A stretch of DNA of 64,000 nucleotides from Stromatinia cepivora (GCA_014898415.1 RCTD01000004.1:62001-126000), one strand, 5' to 3'. Shown: positions 1-12,489, counted from the stretch's first letter. Made by a program: numbers and translations. The notes: generated by a model from the sequence alone, not told the origin.

Positions 1-257
1 TCAGTTTGGTTGGATCAGAAATGAAAAATATGGTCGGAATTGCTGGCAAAATGTTTTCTACCTTAGGAGAAAATAACGTCAATATCGAAATGATATCTCA
101 GGGTAAATTCAGAATCTCCGTCCCATACATCTATTCGACAACTAACAAGCGAAATTCAGGGGCGAGTGAGATCAACATATCTTGTGTCATAGATGCTTAC
201 GAAGCCACGCGCGCGATGAACATATTGCATACAAATCTTTTCACATTTTTAGAATAG
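1..257 (+). CDS. HOM3: Aspartokinase, C-terminal end (partial)
   Basis: This is the last part of aspartate kinase, the first enzyme of the aspartate route to threonine, methionine and isoleucine. The visible residues are the second ACT-type regulatory domain: a VGSEMKNMVGIAG motif, then NVNIEMISQG, and after an intron ASEINISCVID and a terminal LHTNLFTFLE. These match fungal aspartokinases. Exons are 1-102 and 160-257. The 57-nt intron (103-159) has a GTAAAT donor, an ACTAAC branch point at 141-146 and a CAG acceptor. It is a multiple of three with no stop, so an unspliced reading frame runs straight through it and adds 19 false residues. The gene begins upstream of the window. Confidence 0.9.
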   Translation, partial: SLVGSEMKNMVGIAGKMFSTLGENNVNIEMISQGKFRISVPYIYSTTNKRNSGASEINISCVIDAYEATRAMNILHTNLFTFLE

Positions 258-1136
258 ATAAAAGAGAACATCCCAAGGGAACGGGCGTCTGGGATTTATG
301 GAATTGGGCATGGTGCATTGGCGGCATTAAAAGCTTGGGGAATGAATTAATGCACGTATCCACGATGTGTATGTTTATATTTTCGTTGTATAGAACTTCA
401 AATAACCTGTTCATACCCTGCTGCACACATCCTCTCAGGCATTGGTTCTGACCTCGTTTCAACTCAATGGTTTATCCCGGTCATCTTGAGCTTTTTTACT
501 CTATTCTAGGGGCATTCTTCTCGTTTCTTCAAGTCCACAATGCAGCCGGCCATCTGAGAGGCCAGATAGTAGACCTGCAATGAGAGGTTTTGATTTTCCA
601 ATTCGTTTGAAAGATTGAATATATTTAAAATAACAAGTAAATAAAACATGCTTGGAGAGTATGACTTTTCGAACATTCAAAGCTTAGATCTGGTCTGCTA
701 CTTCGGAATATTCAGTACCATGACTGCAGTGAAATGGAACCTTATTGTGATTTCAAATCAAAAGTTTAAATACATTTCTTTGGACACTTCAATCCCGTTT
801 CAAGTGAAGCACACAGCATGATCTTATGTCGAGACATGGGGATGATCTCTGAGATTCTATTTTCAGAACGGACTTGGTCGCAGCACCACTGTCATCCTAA
901 TATGTGTCTCGACCAAAGCAATGCTAAGTGCCACTGCCATGCGACTGTTAAGTCCCGCACCGGAAGATAATCGCCTTCATGCACCGCTCTTCATACTGTC
1001 AGAACTGGTGTTAAACAATATGATGTCACATGTGCGGGAGCTTATATACCTATTTTCGGCTCCCCTCACTGCGTGATATTATCTTCCTTCCGCTCGATGT
1101 AGCTTTCCGTACCATGCTTAGGAAATAGCAAGCACT

Positions 1137-1690
1137 ATGTCTGATAAGCTACTAGGTAGATACTTCGAACGATTTAGTCTAGTATTGCCTGATTCTGTCT
1201 CATTTTCTGTGAGTAGATTGCGCAATGCAAAATTGATGTACGACCAAGCTGACAATTATCATCCATCAGAAGATCAAGATTATGAGCTTCATTTAACACA
1301 AGTCTTCACCGATTACAGTGTAAGATGCTGATTTTCCTTTTTTGGCACATGTCAGAATCTCTCGATGTATGTTCGTCCCATTCTATCATCATTTCGATTG
1401 ATAGGAACTCTTACCGGGGTTATTCTTTCCACATTTGGTATTTCTCCACCTGTTCGTCTTCAACCAAAAAATCGGCTGTACACTTCGGATGATATATGGT
1501 CCGATCTTCAATGTCCAATCTCAACTCAAATATTGTCAGATGCACATATTCTCCAAAGCTCTGGAGGTAAGAAACAATAATACACCAGCTTTTATGGATA
1601 TTTCAATAAGAGAATTTCCTAGGATATGAATTGCAACTGGCTCTCATTGCATTTGGAGAGAACTGCTCTCTGCAAGCTAACCCCAGATAA
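1137..1690 (+). CDS. Tentative three-exon small gene, unknown product
   Basis: A reading frame opens at ATG 1137 and joins in phase through two splice-like junctions: exons 1137-1319, 1356-1566 and 1623-1690, giving 153 residues. Donors are GTAAGA and GTAAGA, acceptors TCAG and CTAG, and a CTGAT branch-like site lies in the first intron. A TATATA motif sits at 1043-1048, about 90 nt before the ATG. The last exon reads like protein (a YELQLALIAFGENCSL stretch). I do not recognise a domain. The weak point is intron 1, which would be only 36 nt, shorter than any other intron in this window. The alternative is that these are unrelated frames. Confidence 0.35.
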
Positions 1691-3695
1691 CGTGCCATTG
1701 TGGTTCACCATACAAACAAAACCCCAAATTCCACAGCATAAACTAAATCCCCACCGGCTGTACAGCATAGCGCATACATGTACATACATCAATGCACGTA
1801 TAGGTACAGATCATATATCATGTCTAAGGGAAATCTGGTACTCTAAGGTTAGAAGTTAAGTTGGTTGGTTTGTTGCCTCTTTCTCTGTGGGGTGTTACGA
1901 CAAAAGCAGTAAGTACCCGTTTGTCAATGTTGCATCCGCAAGGCTTCTCTGCTTCTTCAATATCGGACCATTTAACTAATTGTTCAGATTTGCTAACTCT
2001 GTAGGGCAATTTGCAGTTTGTAGAACCATTTTCTATGATTGGGTGTAATTCGTCGGCAATTTCACTTACTTGCCTTGCATTGCTGGCAAACGAACTCAGA
2101 GGCTCAAAATTGACTGGAAAAATGCAATTAAGCTGGCCTTTACATACCACAATTGCCTCTCAAGTCAAGCTTGGATAACTAACCGAGGATCAAAGTGTAA
2201 GCATGATATCACGATTCATGATTCACGATGGGCATAAATGTGAAGCTATTGGCCAAAATCAAGCTGAACAATCCCAGCTAGCAAGTAGCTGCAGCTTCGC
2301 TGACCACAGCGGCCAGTATTGTGTCACGAGGAGAAGACACTGTAGAAGTCGTTGCCATTATGACAACGGAGATTCGAAAGATTGGGGATGAGGAAAATAT
2401 GTATCAATAATCCAAGAAAGCAAAGTGACACAAGATTACTCGCACAACAGCGAGGAGAAATGAGTGTTTGGCTGTCTCAGAGTTTGTAGCTCCAAGAACG
2501 AACACATTCTTAAAATCAGGTTTGGATTTTTTCAATGCAGACAGACTTGAAGGCTTGAGCAATTTGGAATTCGATTGAATTTTGTTGGATAAGATACCGA
2601 CGAATGGTAATTCTGGTCGTTATCAGTCCTTGGATGATTGACTGGCTAGGGACGCGATGGCTAATTTTATTTCCCAACATTCCTGATAAAATATCCAGTA
2701 CATATCGGTATTGTCCGGTAATTTCGTCTCTTCTAATGTTCTGATCAGCTCGGCAATTAGGAGTATTTGGAATTCATCACTTGTAACATGAGAGAGATAT
2801 CCATGTTCCTAGTGGACATAGGCGGACTTATCTACGTCTGATCATAGCGAGTCAAACTGAATTCTGTACAAACCACTTCTAATGTATCAGATAATGTGGG
2901 CAACGCCGAGCTGCTCCTCTCGGCAGTGTATCCCGGATTTGGCGGACTTGATTCCCAAGTGGGTTCTTGTCCCGACATGAGAACGAATATATTGAGCAAG
3001 GTGCTACAAGGATACTGGGGGCGGAATGACAGAAGCTAAAAGGCTGTAGTCTTGCGGCCAGTCATCATTGGACAAATTCATTATAAAATACTCGGAAAAA
3101 ATAACCTTAGATAAAAATGTAGGGGTAGCACGATTAATCAGGTCTTTTAAACGTTGAGCCACCGTAACTACGCCCATTAATCTGGGAGTTCAGATCCAGG
3201 TTGTTTGACTGATTCTGTCATGCTACACGTCACACACGGCTGCAGTGACGACCGGGCATGTGCCATCCATATGTTTTGTTACTATTTCCGACATCTATAC
3301 TTTGCCTTCATCGTATTTTTATCCTTTCTTCCTTCCTTTTGGCCCAAAGAATCTCCCAAATTTGATCCCGCGCTTTCGGTCGCAACCCGTTTCTCACAGC
3401 GCTTTCGATCAGTTTATGCAATCCAAACGCCTCTCGTATTAGAGTCTTGACGGAGTTAACATCGTAATTCTCTTGAACCTTTATATCTTGCGTTTCATGT
3501 CTATAACGGATGAATGTTGGAGCAATCGGATTTATTAATTTTTGGGCATATCTCAAACACAACAAAAAATCATATTCATTCTACCTTGGCCGAGTTTGTC
3601 AGTGAAGTCGGACAATAAGACAATATTACCTGGTTGATCAATAATAAATCCTTAACTTTTACAATAATCTGTGGCCATGTATATAGCATCGACCA

Positions 3696-3702
3696 TATAA
3701 AA
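3696..3702 (+). promoter_or_regulatory. TATA box upstream of azgA
   Basis: A TATAAAA motif lies about 80 nt before the azgA ATG at 3780, a normal TATA-to-start distance for a regulated fungal gene. AzgA expression is known to respond to nitrogen source and purine induction in Aspergillus; I could not prove GATA-factor or UaY sites here. Confidence 0.5.
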
Positions 3703-3779
3703 GGACTCATATCACAATACATTTTATCCAAGAGAGGACCACCAACTTCATTGCATGATATAATATACAGTTTTCCATC

Positions 3780-5816
3780 ATGGGTTGGGTAGGTATAGTT
3801 AACAGTCTTTTGGAGATTCTAATGCTTATTGAACTTTAGGTGGAGAAGACGAATATGACTGTGGCGAAGAGCCCCGTTGGAAGACGATTCAGGTTGGAAT
3901 TTTCTGGGCATAGGTACGAGAGAAAAGGCTCCAGGTTTCTGACAGAAGTGAGAGCTGGTCTCGCCACTTTTTTTGCTATGGCGTATATCATCTCAGTCAA
4001 TGCTTCCATCGTATCAGGTAAGTTTTTAAAAACATATTCCAATAACTTCGCTGACACCTCCCAAGCTACTGGAGGGACGTGTATATGCCATTATCCTCCT
4101 GAATCTACGGATCCATTTTGCCTAGACGGTTCAACGGATCCCAGTTACCAGATATGTGTTCAGGAGGTCAATCAAGATCTCGTTACAGGTACGGCAGCGA
4201 TATCTGCTTTAACGAGCTTTTGCATGGGGGTTTTTGCAAATATGCCTATAGCTCTAGCTCCAGGCATGGGGCTTAATGCATATTTTGCTTACCAAGTCGT
4301 CGGGATTCATGGTCAAGGCCCGGTCTCATACAGACTAGCATTAACAGCTGTCTTCATTGAAGGACTACTCTTTGTTGCACTTTCAATACTCGGGCTGAGG
4401 CAGTGGCTTGCTCGCGCAATACCTCGAAGCTTGAAGATCGCCAGCGGTGCAGGTATCGGACTCTACCTCGCTCTCATTGGACTCACTTACAGTGCTGGGA
4501 TCGGTGCTATCACAGGCAGTAATGCCGATGTACCTCTCCAAGTAACAGGCTGTGTACCTGAATTCATTGCCCCAGACGGAACATGCACGTCGGGTAAAAT
4601 GCGAAGTCCGACTATGTGGCTTGGCATATTCGGTGGGGGAATGTTCACGGCGTTCCTTATGATGTACCGTGTCAAAGGTGCCGTCATAGCAGGAATCCTC
4701 CTCGTCTCCATTGTGTCGTGGCCTCGCAATACTTCCGTTACCTATTTTCCCCCCACCGTTTCTGGCGATGCGGCCTTTGAGTTTTTCAAGAAAGTCGTCA
4801 CTTTTCATCCTATTTCTCGCGTGCTTGCTGCCCAGGATTGGAATATCACAGGAGCTGGGGCAGGGCAATTCGCATCCGCGCTTATAACCTTTCTTTATGT
4901 CGATATCCTTGATTGTACGGGTACATTATATTCAATGGCGCGTTTCTGTGGAGCCATCGACGAAGATACACAGGATTTTGAAGGCAGTGCCGTGGCCTAC
5001 CTAGTCGACGCCTTTGGTATATCTCTTGGCTCCTTCGTGGGCTCTCCGCCCGTCACTGCATTTATTGAATCTGGTGCCGGTATCTCAGAGGGTGGAGTAA
5101 CAGGTCTCACGGCCGTCACTACCGGTTTTTGTTTCTTCATCAGTCTGTTCTTTGCCCCGATATTCGCCAGTATTCCTCCCTGGGCAACCGGCTGCACTCT
5201 CATCCTCGTTGGCGCAATGATGGCGCGCGCGTGCACAGAAATCAATTGGCGATACCTGGGCGATTCTATCCCGGCTTTCTTGACGCTGGCGATTATGCCT
5301 TTTACGTATTCGATTGCCTACGGACTGATCACGGGAATTGTCACATATACGCTCCTCAATACTTCGGCGTGGGCATTGGCGAAGATGTCAGGAGGAAGAA
5401 TCATGCCGCATGACTACGAATTGAAGGATTATTGGACATATAAAGTCCGAGGGGGCTTATTACCCGGCTGGGTGCGGAGAGCCTCGAGGGGAAAGCGAGA
5501 TTTTTGGAGGGAATGGGATTTCGATGCTGAGGAGGTGGGAAGTAAGATTGATAGTGTGAGGGGACATAAAACGCGGGGAAGCGTGGCGAAAAGTCACAAG
5601 AGTACGAAGAGTCGTGATGTGGTGATGGTGAGGAAGGATGAGATTATAGGAATCCCGTGTGCGAATGGACATGGAGAGAGGACATGGGAGATGCCCGAGA
5701 TGGCGTTTCCGAAGAATATAGGGGGAGGGATTGGGGAGGCGATTGGTGGGGAGGAGAGGAGGGAAAGTACGAGGACTGTGAGTTCTGCTGGGAGGAGTCT
5801 GGGGAGAAGATCGTGA
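3780..5816 (+). CDS. azgA: AzgA-type purine permease (adenine/guanine/hypoxanthine)
   Basis: A 645-residue multi-pass plasma-membrane transporter of the AzgA branch of the NAT/NCS2-like fold, which takes up hypoxanthine, adenine and guanine by proton symport. Family signatures visible are LTEVRAGLATFFAMAYIISVNA near the N-terminus, ANMPIALAPGMGLNAYFAY, and the substrate-site region GSPPVTAFIESGAGISEGG with TGLTAV. Exons are 3780-3788, 3840-4017 and 4066-5816. The first coding exon is only three codons (ATG GGT TGG), followed by a 51-nt intron. Intron 2 (48 nt, GTAAGT..CAAG) is a multiple of three without a stop; removing it restores the conserved NASIVSATGGTC junction. The C-terminal tail after about residue 540 is hydrophilic and basic, presumably cytosolic. 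Confidence 0.93.
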
Positions 5817-7876
5817 TTGGGAAGGCTATAATCATGGGTTTTTTTTTGGTTGGTAATAGTTAGTATCGGATTATATCCGGGACAGGAGTTAACTGGTATT
5901 GAGGGAGGAAGGTTTTAGATATAAATGCGGATATGGATTGGATGGATGGATGGCGTAGATAGATTAGATGTTTATATTCTTCAATACCCTCAAAGATTTT
6001 CTCAAGAAAAGTTTGAGGAACGCAAGGATGGTCTATATGAATAAGTTGGTCGTTTCCTTCAACATTCGCCAGTCAGACGCATCTGTGAAGACCAAATTCC
6101 CTCTGTGAGACTGGATCAATACTCTCAAATAGCCATTGCTGCACTTTTACAATTTATCCCAACCTACCACCCTTTTAGGCTTCTATAGCCATATAAATGC
6201 CGGGATTCTCACACACACAACATCACACAAAACTCCCAATCTCTCACCCTCTCACCCTCTCACCTTCTCACACATCCATCAAGCTCCCAGTAGCCCAAAC
6301 CCCCTTCCTTCAAAAAATCAAGGACGCCCTGTACATCGAAATCCTCAAGACACCCCAATTCCAACCAGGCAAACTGATTCTTCAACTGATTCTTCAAGGA
6401 CACAATCGCTTTAAAATATGTAAGATTATGTATGTATATTGAGCAGATACCCGTTTGAGGGTACATGGCATGTGAATATCCCAGTGCCGTTACCACTGAA
6501 ACTGAACCACCATGGCTGTTTATTCGTTTGTTTGTTTCTTGGATGGGGGATGCTGAGTTATTGTGGGTTATAGATTATATGGTTGTACGTTTTGAGTGTG
6601 GGATTTGAAATTTGAGGTTTGGGGTTTGTGGGATGACTGATATATTTTGTATTTGTGGCAGGGGGGTTGTGCTGGATTGGAGAGATATGAAATTGGGAAG
6701 AAGTGTGAAACGGTTTGGAGCAGAGATATCGCAGTTAAGCAATATAAGGCATGTATCAAAAGTAAGTTTGGGGATTGTCCTTCGTTTAGGATTTAGGAGT
6801 GTTTGGATCACTTCTTCATACCATAATCTCAGTCAGATCATACCTGCGTACGTATAGATCCCTTCATAAGTATGATGCAAAAAGGTTTGGCAATAGCCCG
6901 TAAATACCCCTGAAAGTCTACAAGCGGATATGTATCATATATCAAAGTCTGTACATACAAGCATCTTTGTAGCACGCTCATGGTGATAGGACTAAAAGCA
7001 ACACGCCAGAGGCTATAAGAAAAGGCACAAATACAATCAAAGCATTGGCATAAAAAGCCCGTAGAAGTAGTAGACAATGTAGCCGCCTAGAGAGAAAGAG
7101 AAAGCTAATACTATGATGTTCGCAGCGTTCGAGGCGTTAGAGGCTTTCCTATCCGCCTACACTCATAAAAGTACTTGATTCGACACTATCGATGATCGTA
7201 ACCTACTGTACCTAGCCAGATTTTACTTTCACATAATGACAAGACTGAAAGCATAGATAGACACCATCTTAATGTCAAGACCAATTCAACCATTGAGGAG
7301 TGTCATGGTAAATCTAGTTGTTGAAGCCAAGTCCGCAAATTGAATAGTGCAATGAGGCACCTAAACCTTATAGGCCATTCAATCCTCCCCAAATACAGAA
7401 ATCAACATATTCATTAAACAGAACGGCTTCGCTTTCACAATATTTTGGAGTGCATAGAGAAACCATTGTAAGGGCTCGGCCCATAACTTTAAGATGTTCG
7501 CTTAAATTAGAAAAAGACTAAGTACCCCTATCAATGTGTCCTTCCTGTTATGTCATAACCCGCTGTGCGATCTCGCAATTGCATGTACCGTAGTATCGAT
7601 GCCGCCTTGTGCCCATTACCATACCGAGTTTAACCTTATACCTTGGTCATCATTAATCATAGCCGTCGTATCATTCGTAAGGGTTCATTCATCCCGCCCT
7701 CCTATTTCCCCTCCTCCCCTCCTCCCCTCCATATAAGCCTGGCCCGGGTGCAGGCAACTCCAAAATAGCAAAATAAATATAAGCTAAATGAAGGAAGGTA
7801 TCAATAACAGAGCATTTCCGTAAGAGTGGTATTCGCCATTGGATGTTCCGTATAAAGTTTCGCCCGGGCCGGCTAG
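5817..7876. other. 2.1-kb stretch, no firm gene
   Basis: This lies between the 3' ends of azgA and the minus-strand USP gene. It contains pyrimidine-rich tracts (a CTC-rich stretch around 6238-6275 and CCCTCC repeats at 7700-7732). The only candidate coding piece is the possible terminal exon at 7037-7156 on the minus strand, listed separately. Other reading frames here are short and unconvincing. Confidence 0.4.
7037..7156 (-). CDS. Candidate last exon of a small tail-anchored membrane protein
   Basis: On the minus strand a GTGTAG acceptor at 7160-7157 is followed by 39 codons and a TGA. The exon begins with a basic, Asn/Ala-rich segment (ADRKASNASNAANI), continues with a hydrophobic stretch of about 25 residues (IIVLAFSLSLGGYIVYYFYG) and stops four residues after a second Met. 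The repeated ASN/ASN/AAN is encoded with different codons each time, as expected of protein-coding sequence rather than a simple repeat. I could not find a matching upstream exon with a start codon, and I do not recognise the protein. It may be chance. Confidence 0.25.
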   Translation of the reverse strand, partial: ADRKASNASNAANIIVLAFSFSLGGYIVYYFYGLFMPML

Positions 7877-9646
7877 TCAACTACTCTCTCCTCCACCCTC
7901 TGGATCAACGCTTTCAGTAGAGCCAGTAGATGATTTTCTACCTAGAGCTTTTGCTTCTTCGAGCTCCATCTCATGAAGCTTCTTCTTCTTTTCGATTTCT
8001 GGGTTTGGCTGAGTTATGTTGTCGTTGCTAAGTAGCATGTGTCCCGGTACGGCCTCGAATTCTCCTTCATCATCGTCCCCTTCTCCATCACTGTAATCAT
8101 CACCGCTCATGATAGGACTGTCAAGCTGTGCAGAACTAGGACTCTTCACAAGCATCTCTGGACTTTGAGGTCGAGAATCGAATCCACTGGTACAGCTTGT
8201 TGCTTCGCTTTTACCGGAATCTATTTTTTTGAGAGGTCGACTACCCTCAAGAGTAAATGGCGTCAATGTAGGATCAAACTCCGCCGGTAAACCGAGAGCT
8301 GCTGCTACCGCATGCGCCTCAATAAGAGGACCGGTCGCGCTCTCGAGATTGCTTGCAACGATTGATGTTTCATGGCCATTCACCCCACTCTCTTGTAAGA
8401 TACGACTGTAACTTTGACGTGCAGGATCTGCATCTCTTTTTTGTTTCTTCTTTAACCTCTTCTCCGTAGGTCTTACGACAACAACAGGTATAGGTGAATA
8501 CTGCAGGCACCATTTTGAGAATGAATTTCTATTTCCTACCAACCCCTGAAAACCACCGAGACTTCGCCCTCGAGTTCCGACGATAAGCATTGCAGGTTCG
8601 TAAATTTGAATCTGGACAGGCAGATTGTTAGTAAGTGGCATCAAGCTTCCACGAACGATTGGATAGCACAAACATACCATTTTCTGAAATGTGGTATGGA
8701 CTTTTCCTATGGCATACTCCAATACAATACTAACAGCTCTATTATCGTCATTCTTTTTCTGTATAGCATCCAGTAGCTCTCTTGCCTCCTGCTGATATTG
8801 CTTGATCTCCAGGGCTCTGTCAGTGATCATTTTCGAGTCTTTATCAACAACCCTTAAGCAGATAATTTGGTCCCCATCATCAACAAGCTCCTCTAGCATC
8901 CACTGTAAAGCAATATCCGAGTACGAATTTTCATCTATGCCGACCATAAAAGTCCTGGAGGATCGTTTGTACTGATATCCCTCATGTTTGGAGTTTTGTG
9001 TGTAACTTCTAGTATTCCTCTCTGTGGGCTCTGATAGTGATCCAATGCTGTCGAAGGAGACTTTTCCTTGAAACTTTCTATTTAAAGGAGCCATTAGCGT
9101 TAGATTCAAGTAATGCGAAGAAATTTTAAGGTAGTAATGTAAGAATGGTCCTAATCAACCATAGAGAGCTTTCTTTGCGCGATATAGAAGCCAAGTGGGG
9201 TTGATCACCCGCCCCCAGATTTCAGCCGCCAGGATCCGGGAAGGAAAGCTTGAGATGTCCCAAAGTACTTATTTGATGGTACATCTTCTTCCTGCCTTCC
9301 GGCGTACCAAACCATTGTTCCATAAAGGATAGGAAATCTGACAAAGAACTTACGGTGGAGGAGGTGGACTCGAGCCTCTGAGGCGAGGACGGGTCAAAGG
9401 CTTCCCTTTACCATTTCCTTCTCTCAAGGGCCGCGGTCCTTTCGAACTTCCTCTGAAAGATATGCTTGACATTGAGTTTAGCCGTTGGCTAGGCGGATGA
9501 TCATATTGGACATGTTCGGTGATAGACCTAAGCTTTGGAGAAGTAAAATAATCCGCGTTCGGAGGTGCAGAAGTATTGGGTGAAAGAGGAGATTTTGGAG
9601 ATGGCGAATCTGAACTTTTGACATGTGGGGAAGTAGGCGCTGACAT
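7877..9646 (-). CDS. Universal stress protein (USP) domain protein
   Basis: A 475-residue protein with a Ser/Pro-rich N-terminal tail (about 1-135), one USP domain (about 139-290) and a low-complexity acidic tail. The USP fold is shown by RTFMVGIDENSYSDIALQW at its start, by YEPAMLIVGTRGRSLGGFQG (the nucleotide-loop region) and by SPIPVVVVRPTEKR at its end. Fungal proteins of this layout are linked to stress responses, but their biochemical role is not settled. Exons are 9646-9354, 9077-8678 and 8611-7877. Intron 1 is long for this window (276 nt), with a CTAAC branch near its 3' end. Intron 2 (66 nt) has an ACTAAC branch, is a multiple of three and lacks stops, so a naive frame adds 22 residues inside the USP domain. 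Confidence 0.88.
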
Positions 9647-10256
9647 GGTAGGTTATTGTTCAGTTATAAATTAGACATTTGGTCCATTCGAAGTGACTTT
9701 ATTGTATTTCTTCAAATACTTTGTGCCAAATGAGCATGAGAACCTTGAGATTGTTGGTTTGAGACTCGTCAAAGTGGATGGATGAAGTGGTCCGTCCTAG
9801 GTAGTTCAGGCGAGAAACAGCGGTGTCGTACTAGGATTATTGATTATTTGAAGATTTATTACTCATGCCCAAGATGGTGAAGTTTTAACGTTTCTGGATA
9901 TCAAAGTAAAGGATGAATCAACGGATTGTGTATGCAATTTGTTACGTTATTGGTAGCCTTTATGATACATCATGAATGCCAAGACAACCGCGCCTTCCTT
10001 TTGGGTAGCCTTGCGAATGCTTACAATACAGTGGTAATGGTAAATCATGCACGTCGTTTCAAAATTAAACAGTACAGAGAGTGAGTATCTATGGATTTTG
10101 CTTCATAATTTATTTTATTCTACTCGTGAGGCTCCTCGCCTTCATGCCATTTTGACAGACCATTTCGTAGATTTGTCTTTTCCACCCCCCCAGTACGCCA
10201 TACCAATACCATAGAGTTGAAAGCAATATTGTCAAGAGAAAAGCGTGAAAGGTGTT
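9647..10256. other. Intergenic, promoter of the USP gene and 3' side of eIF3L
   Basis: About 610 bases between two same-strand genes. I see no coding potential or repeats. The half near 9650 should hold the USP promoter; no clear TATA box was found. Confidence 0.5.
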
Positions 10257-11818
10257 TTAGTATGTGCGAGCAAGGTTTCTAAGATACCAATCCACCAACT
10301 TGCGGCCGACCTTCGCTTCAGAAATATGAATGAGATCCTAAACAAATGATTAGAAAATTATACATCAAATGACAGCTTTTACTTACTCCTTGCATAGCAT
10401 AATCGAGATCATTAGAATTGACTACTTCTCCGTCCAACAATCCATTATCGGTCCATCTGATTTGTCTGCTGCGTTGTTTGTTGACCAATAACCATCCCCT
10501 CAACTTTTCTGGTTCAACCTCTAAGAATCCGGCCAACTTCTTTAAATCCATGGTAGTGTATAATCGGAGATAAGACTTCACAGTTGGGCTCCACATATTT
10601 GTCTTAACCTCATCCATGAAAATAGATAGGTGGTGCTCGAGAGGGTCAACGTTCAGCTCCGGGTTGTCGAAGTCGGGAGGAGTAGGAGAGATGAACTTAG
10701 GGCAAGCGGAGCGGAATAGCTCTTCAAAAATTGGGAGAGATTCTGGTCCACCGCGTTGAAGCTTTAGGAGTTGATCACCATACTTCTCGCGGAGAGCAGT
10801 GTGTATGGTGTCATCGAGACGAGTTGGGTGGAAAGCGACACAGATGGCAATGAGAGCGTACATTTGATCGTTCTTCTTTGAGATTGAGTCATACTGTGCG
10901 TTCTTTTGGAAATTCTTGGTTCTTGAAACGTAGATCAAGATGTGGCTGAACATGCGGATGGCATCTGCGTATCTGCGCATCATCATGTATGAGAATCCCA
11001 CGTAGTAATAGGTAGTGAAATGAGCGGCCATAACACGTGCAAACATAGCCTTCTTGTTAAGCTCGATATCGTCAAGGGTTTTTAAAGCGAGACTGAAGTC
11101 ACCGAGAAGACAGTGAACTCGCAACAAACCAATGATGGAGAAGTATCCGAGCATTCTGTACAAGGACTTTGAACCATAATCACCAGCGACTGCCATAGGC
11201 TCTTCGTTGCGCTTCATGGCAGCTAGTTGCTCGTTGATCTGCGATCTCTGGATGAGAGAGTATAAAACGTTGAGAACACTGTAGCATCCCCATGTGTTTG
11301 GCGCTTCGCGGAGGATTTGAATTTCTTCCTCATTTGTTCCTTGACGCGCGACGCGGTTTCTGTATGAACAGAAAGAGTTGAATTGGTAGATAAATTCGTC
11401 GATAACGTCCCAAGCCCAGTAATACTATAAGTATAATTAGCATCTCATACTGTCAATGAATGAACAAAGAGCTTACAGATGGAGGTTCGAGGTCAACTGG
11501 CCCGTCGGAGTTCAAAATAAAGTGAAACAAACTACAATAATTATCGTAGCTTGCAAACTTGACTTCCAGAGGAGCAGAAAAGTCCAAAGGTTGTGCAGCA
11601 GCAGCAAGCCTCGATTGAATATCATCCGTCTGTTGTGCCATGCTCATCGAGTTGACTTGCTCCAACTCTTCCATTCCCTCATATTGAACCTGCTCCTTGT
11701 AGTCGTTGGCAAGAGCCTCCTCCTCAATATCGGAGTCATCGTCCAAGGCTCGCGATGCGATGCCTCCATTTTGAAAGGCGCTCATGATGCTGTGATTTTG
11801 CTCTGAGTCGTCATCCAT
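10257..11818 (-). CDS. EIF3L: Translation initiation factor eIF3 subunit L
   Basis: A 486-residue subunit of the eIF3 complex, which binds the 40S ribosome and promotes mRNA recruitment in the cytosol. The N-terminus is acidic; conserved blocks include YDNYCSLFHFILNSDGPVDLEPPS, then YYWAWDVIDEF after the first intron, and MAVAGDYGSKSLYRMLGYFS. The C-terminal half is the PCI-type helical region, ending with DLIHISEAKVGRKLVDWYLRN. Exons are 11818-11477, 11424-10387 and 10337-10257; introns are 52 and 49 nt with GTAAGC and GTAAGT donors. The last exon (26 codons) is easily missed, because an unspliced frame ends in an unrelated tail. Length agrees with the family (about 475 residues). Confidence 0.95.
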
Positions 11819-12489
11819 CGAAAAAAATATAGTTGAACCCCACCAATAGATTCAAAATCAAAAATCGCGGGTTCGGTTATCTATCATAGGGCTAGTAACA
11901 ATTTCACTTCCCTAAATATTTCAGCACTTATTTTGCAAGCTTCTGGCTTGTATTAATTTTATTTCGGTACAGATATTCGAAAGCGATGCAGTTACTTATT
12001 TTTTGCCAGCTGAAAAATCTTCTACGAAAATATTTGGGAATCTTGATGGATGAACTTTGATTTCGCGGTCACGTGTGAATATAATGAAATGGCTTATCTT
12101 TTTGCTGCCCTAGGATATGGCTTAAAAAGATACCAGAATAAAACAGTCTTTGGAGTAGTATTTGTTGTGTATATGGTCATGGTTCAACACGAGATAGATG
12201 GGATAGGAAGACAAAAAACATTGCTTCCATTATCTCAAGATCCAAAGCACCTCTATCTAATGATTGCTCCATATCCCGGGGTCATAGCAAGCAATTCCAG
12301 ATTTCAGGCAATAACTTATGCATTGGGCGGATTGTATCATGAATGCATCTCGTTCCTCAATACTACTCACTGTGGGAATCGTGGAAACCAATCCGCCTAC
12401 TTTTCGCTGCCTCGCTGAAATGCTCCTGTATCTGTACAAAACACCATATTATTTCGTCACCTTCGTGTCATGCGTAATAATCTTCCATC
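11819..12489. other. Intergenic between CSE1 and EIF3L
   Basis: About 670 bases holding the EIF3L promoter and the CSE1 3' end. A plus-strand frame of 122 codons (12050-12418) crosses most of it, but it shows no domain, no repeated protein-like pattern and no splice support, so I do not call it a gene. Confidence 0.45.

Larger units (their letters stand above)
258..3779. other. 3.5-kb region, mostly without recognisable genes
   Basis: Apart from the tentative gene at 1137-1690 and the azgA promoter, I recognise nothing here. Short reading frames exist that I could not tie to a family: minus 1824-2150 (108 codons) and minus 3308-3565 (85 codons, rich in Lys, Arg and Glu). A plus-strand stretch around 2280-2410 reads as about 40 residues after a plausible acceptor (CTAG near 2280) and ends at a TAA near 2409. 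These could be exons of small lineage-specific genes or remnants, but no start, splice set and family agree. Confidence 0.4.

Noticed and set aside
4383..4868. 161-codon minus-strand frame inside azgA
   Set aside because: It is antisense to a conserved permease exon and is a codon-bias shadow.
12050..12418. Plus-strand frame of 122 codons between EIF3L and CSE1
   Set aside because: No domain, no splice or promoter support; the length is possible by chance in AT-rich DNA.
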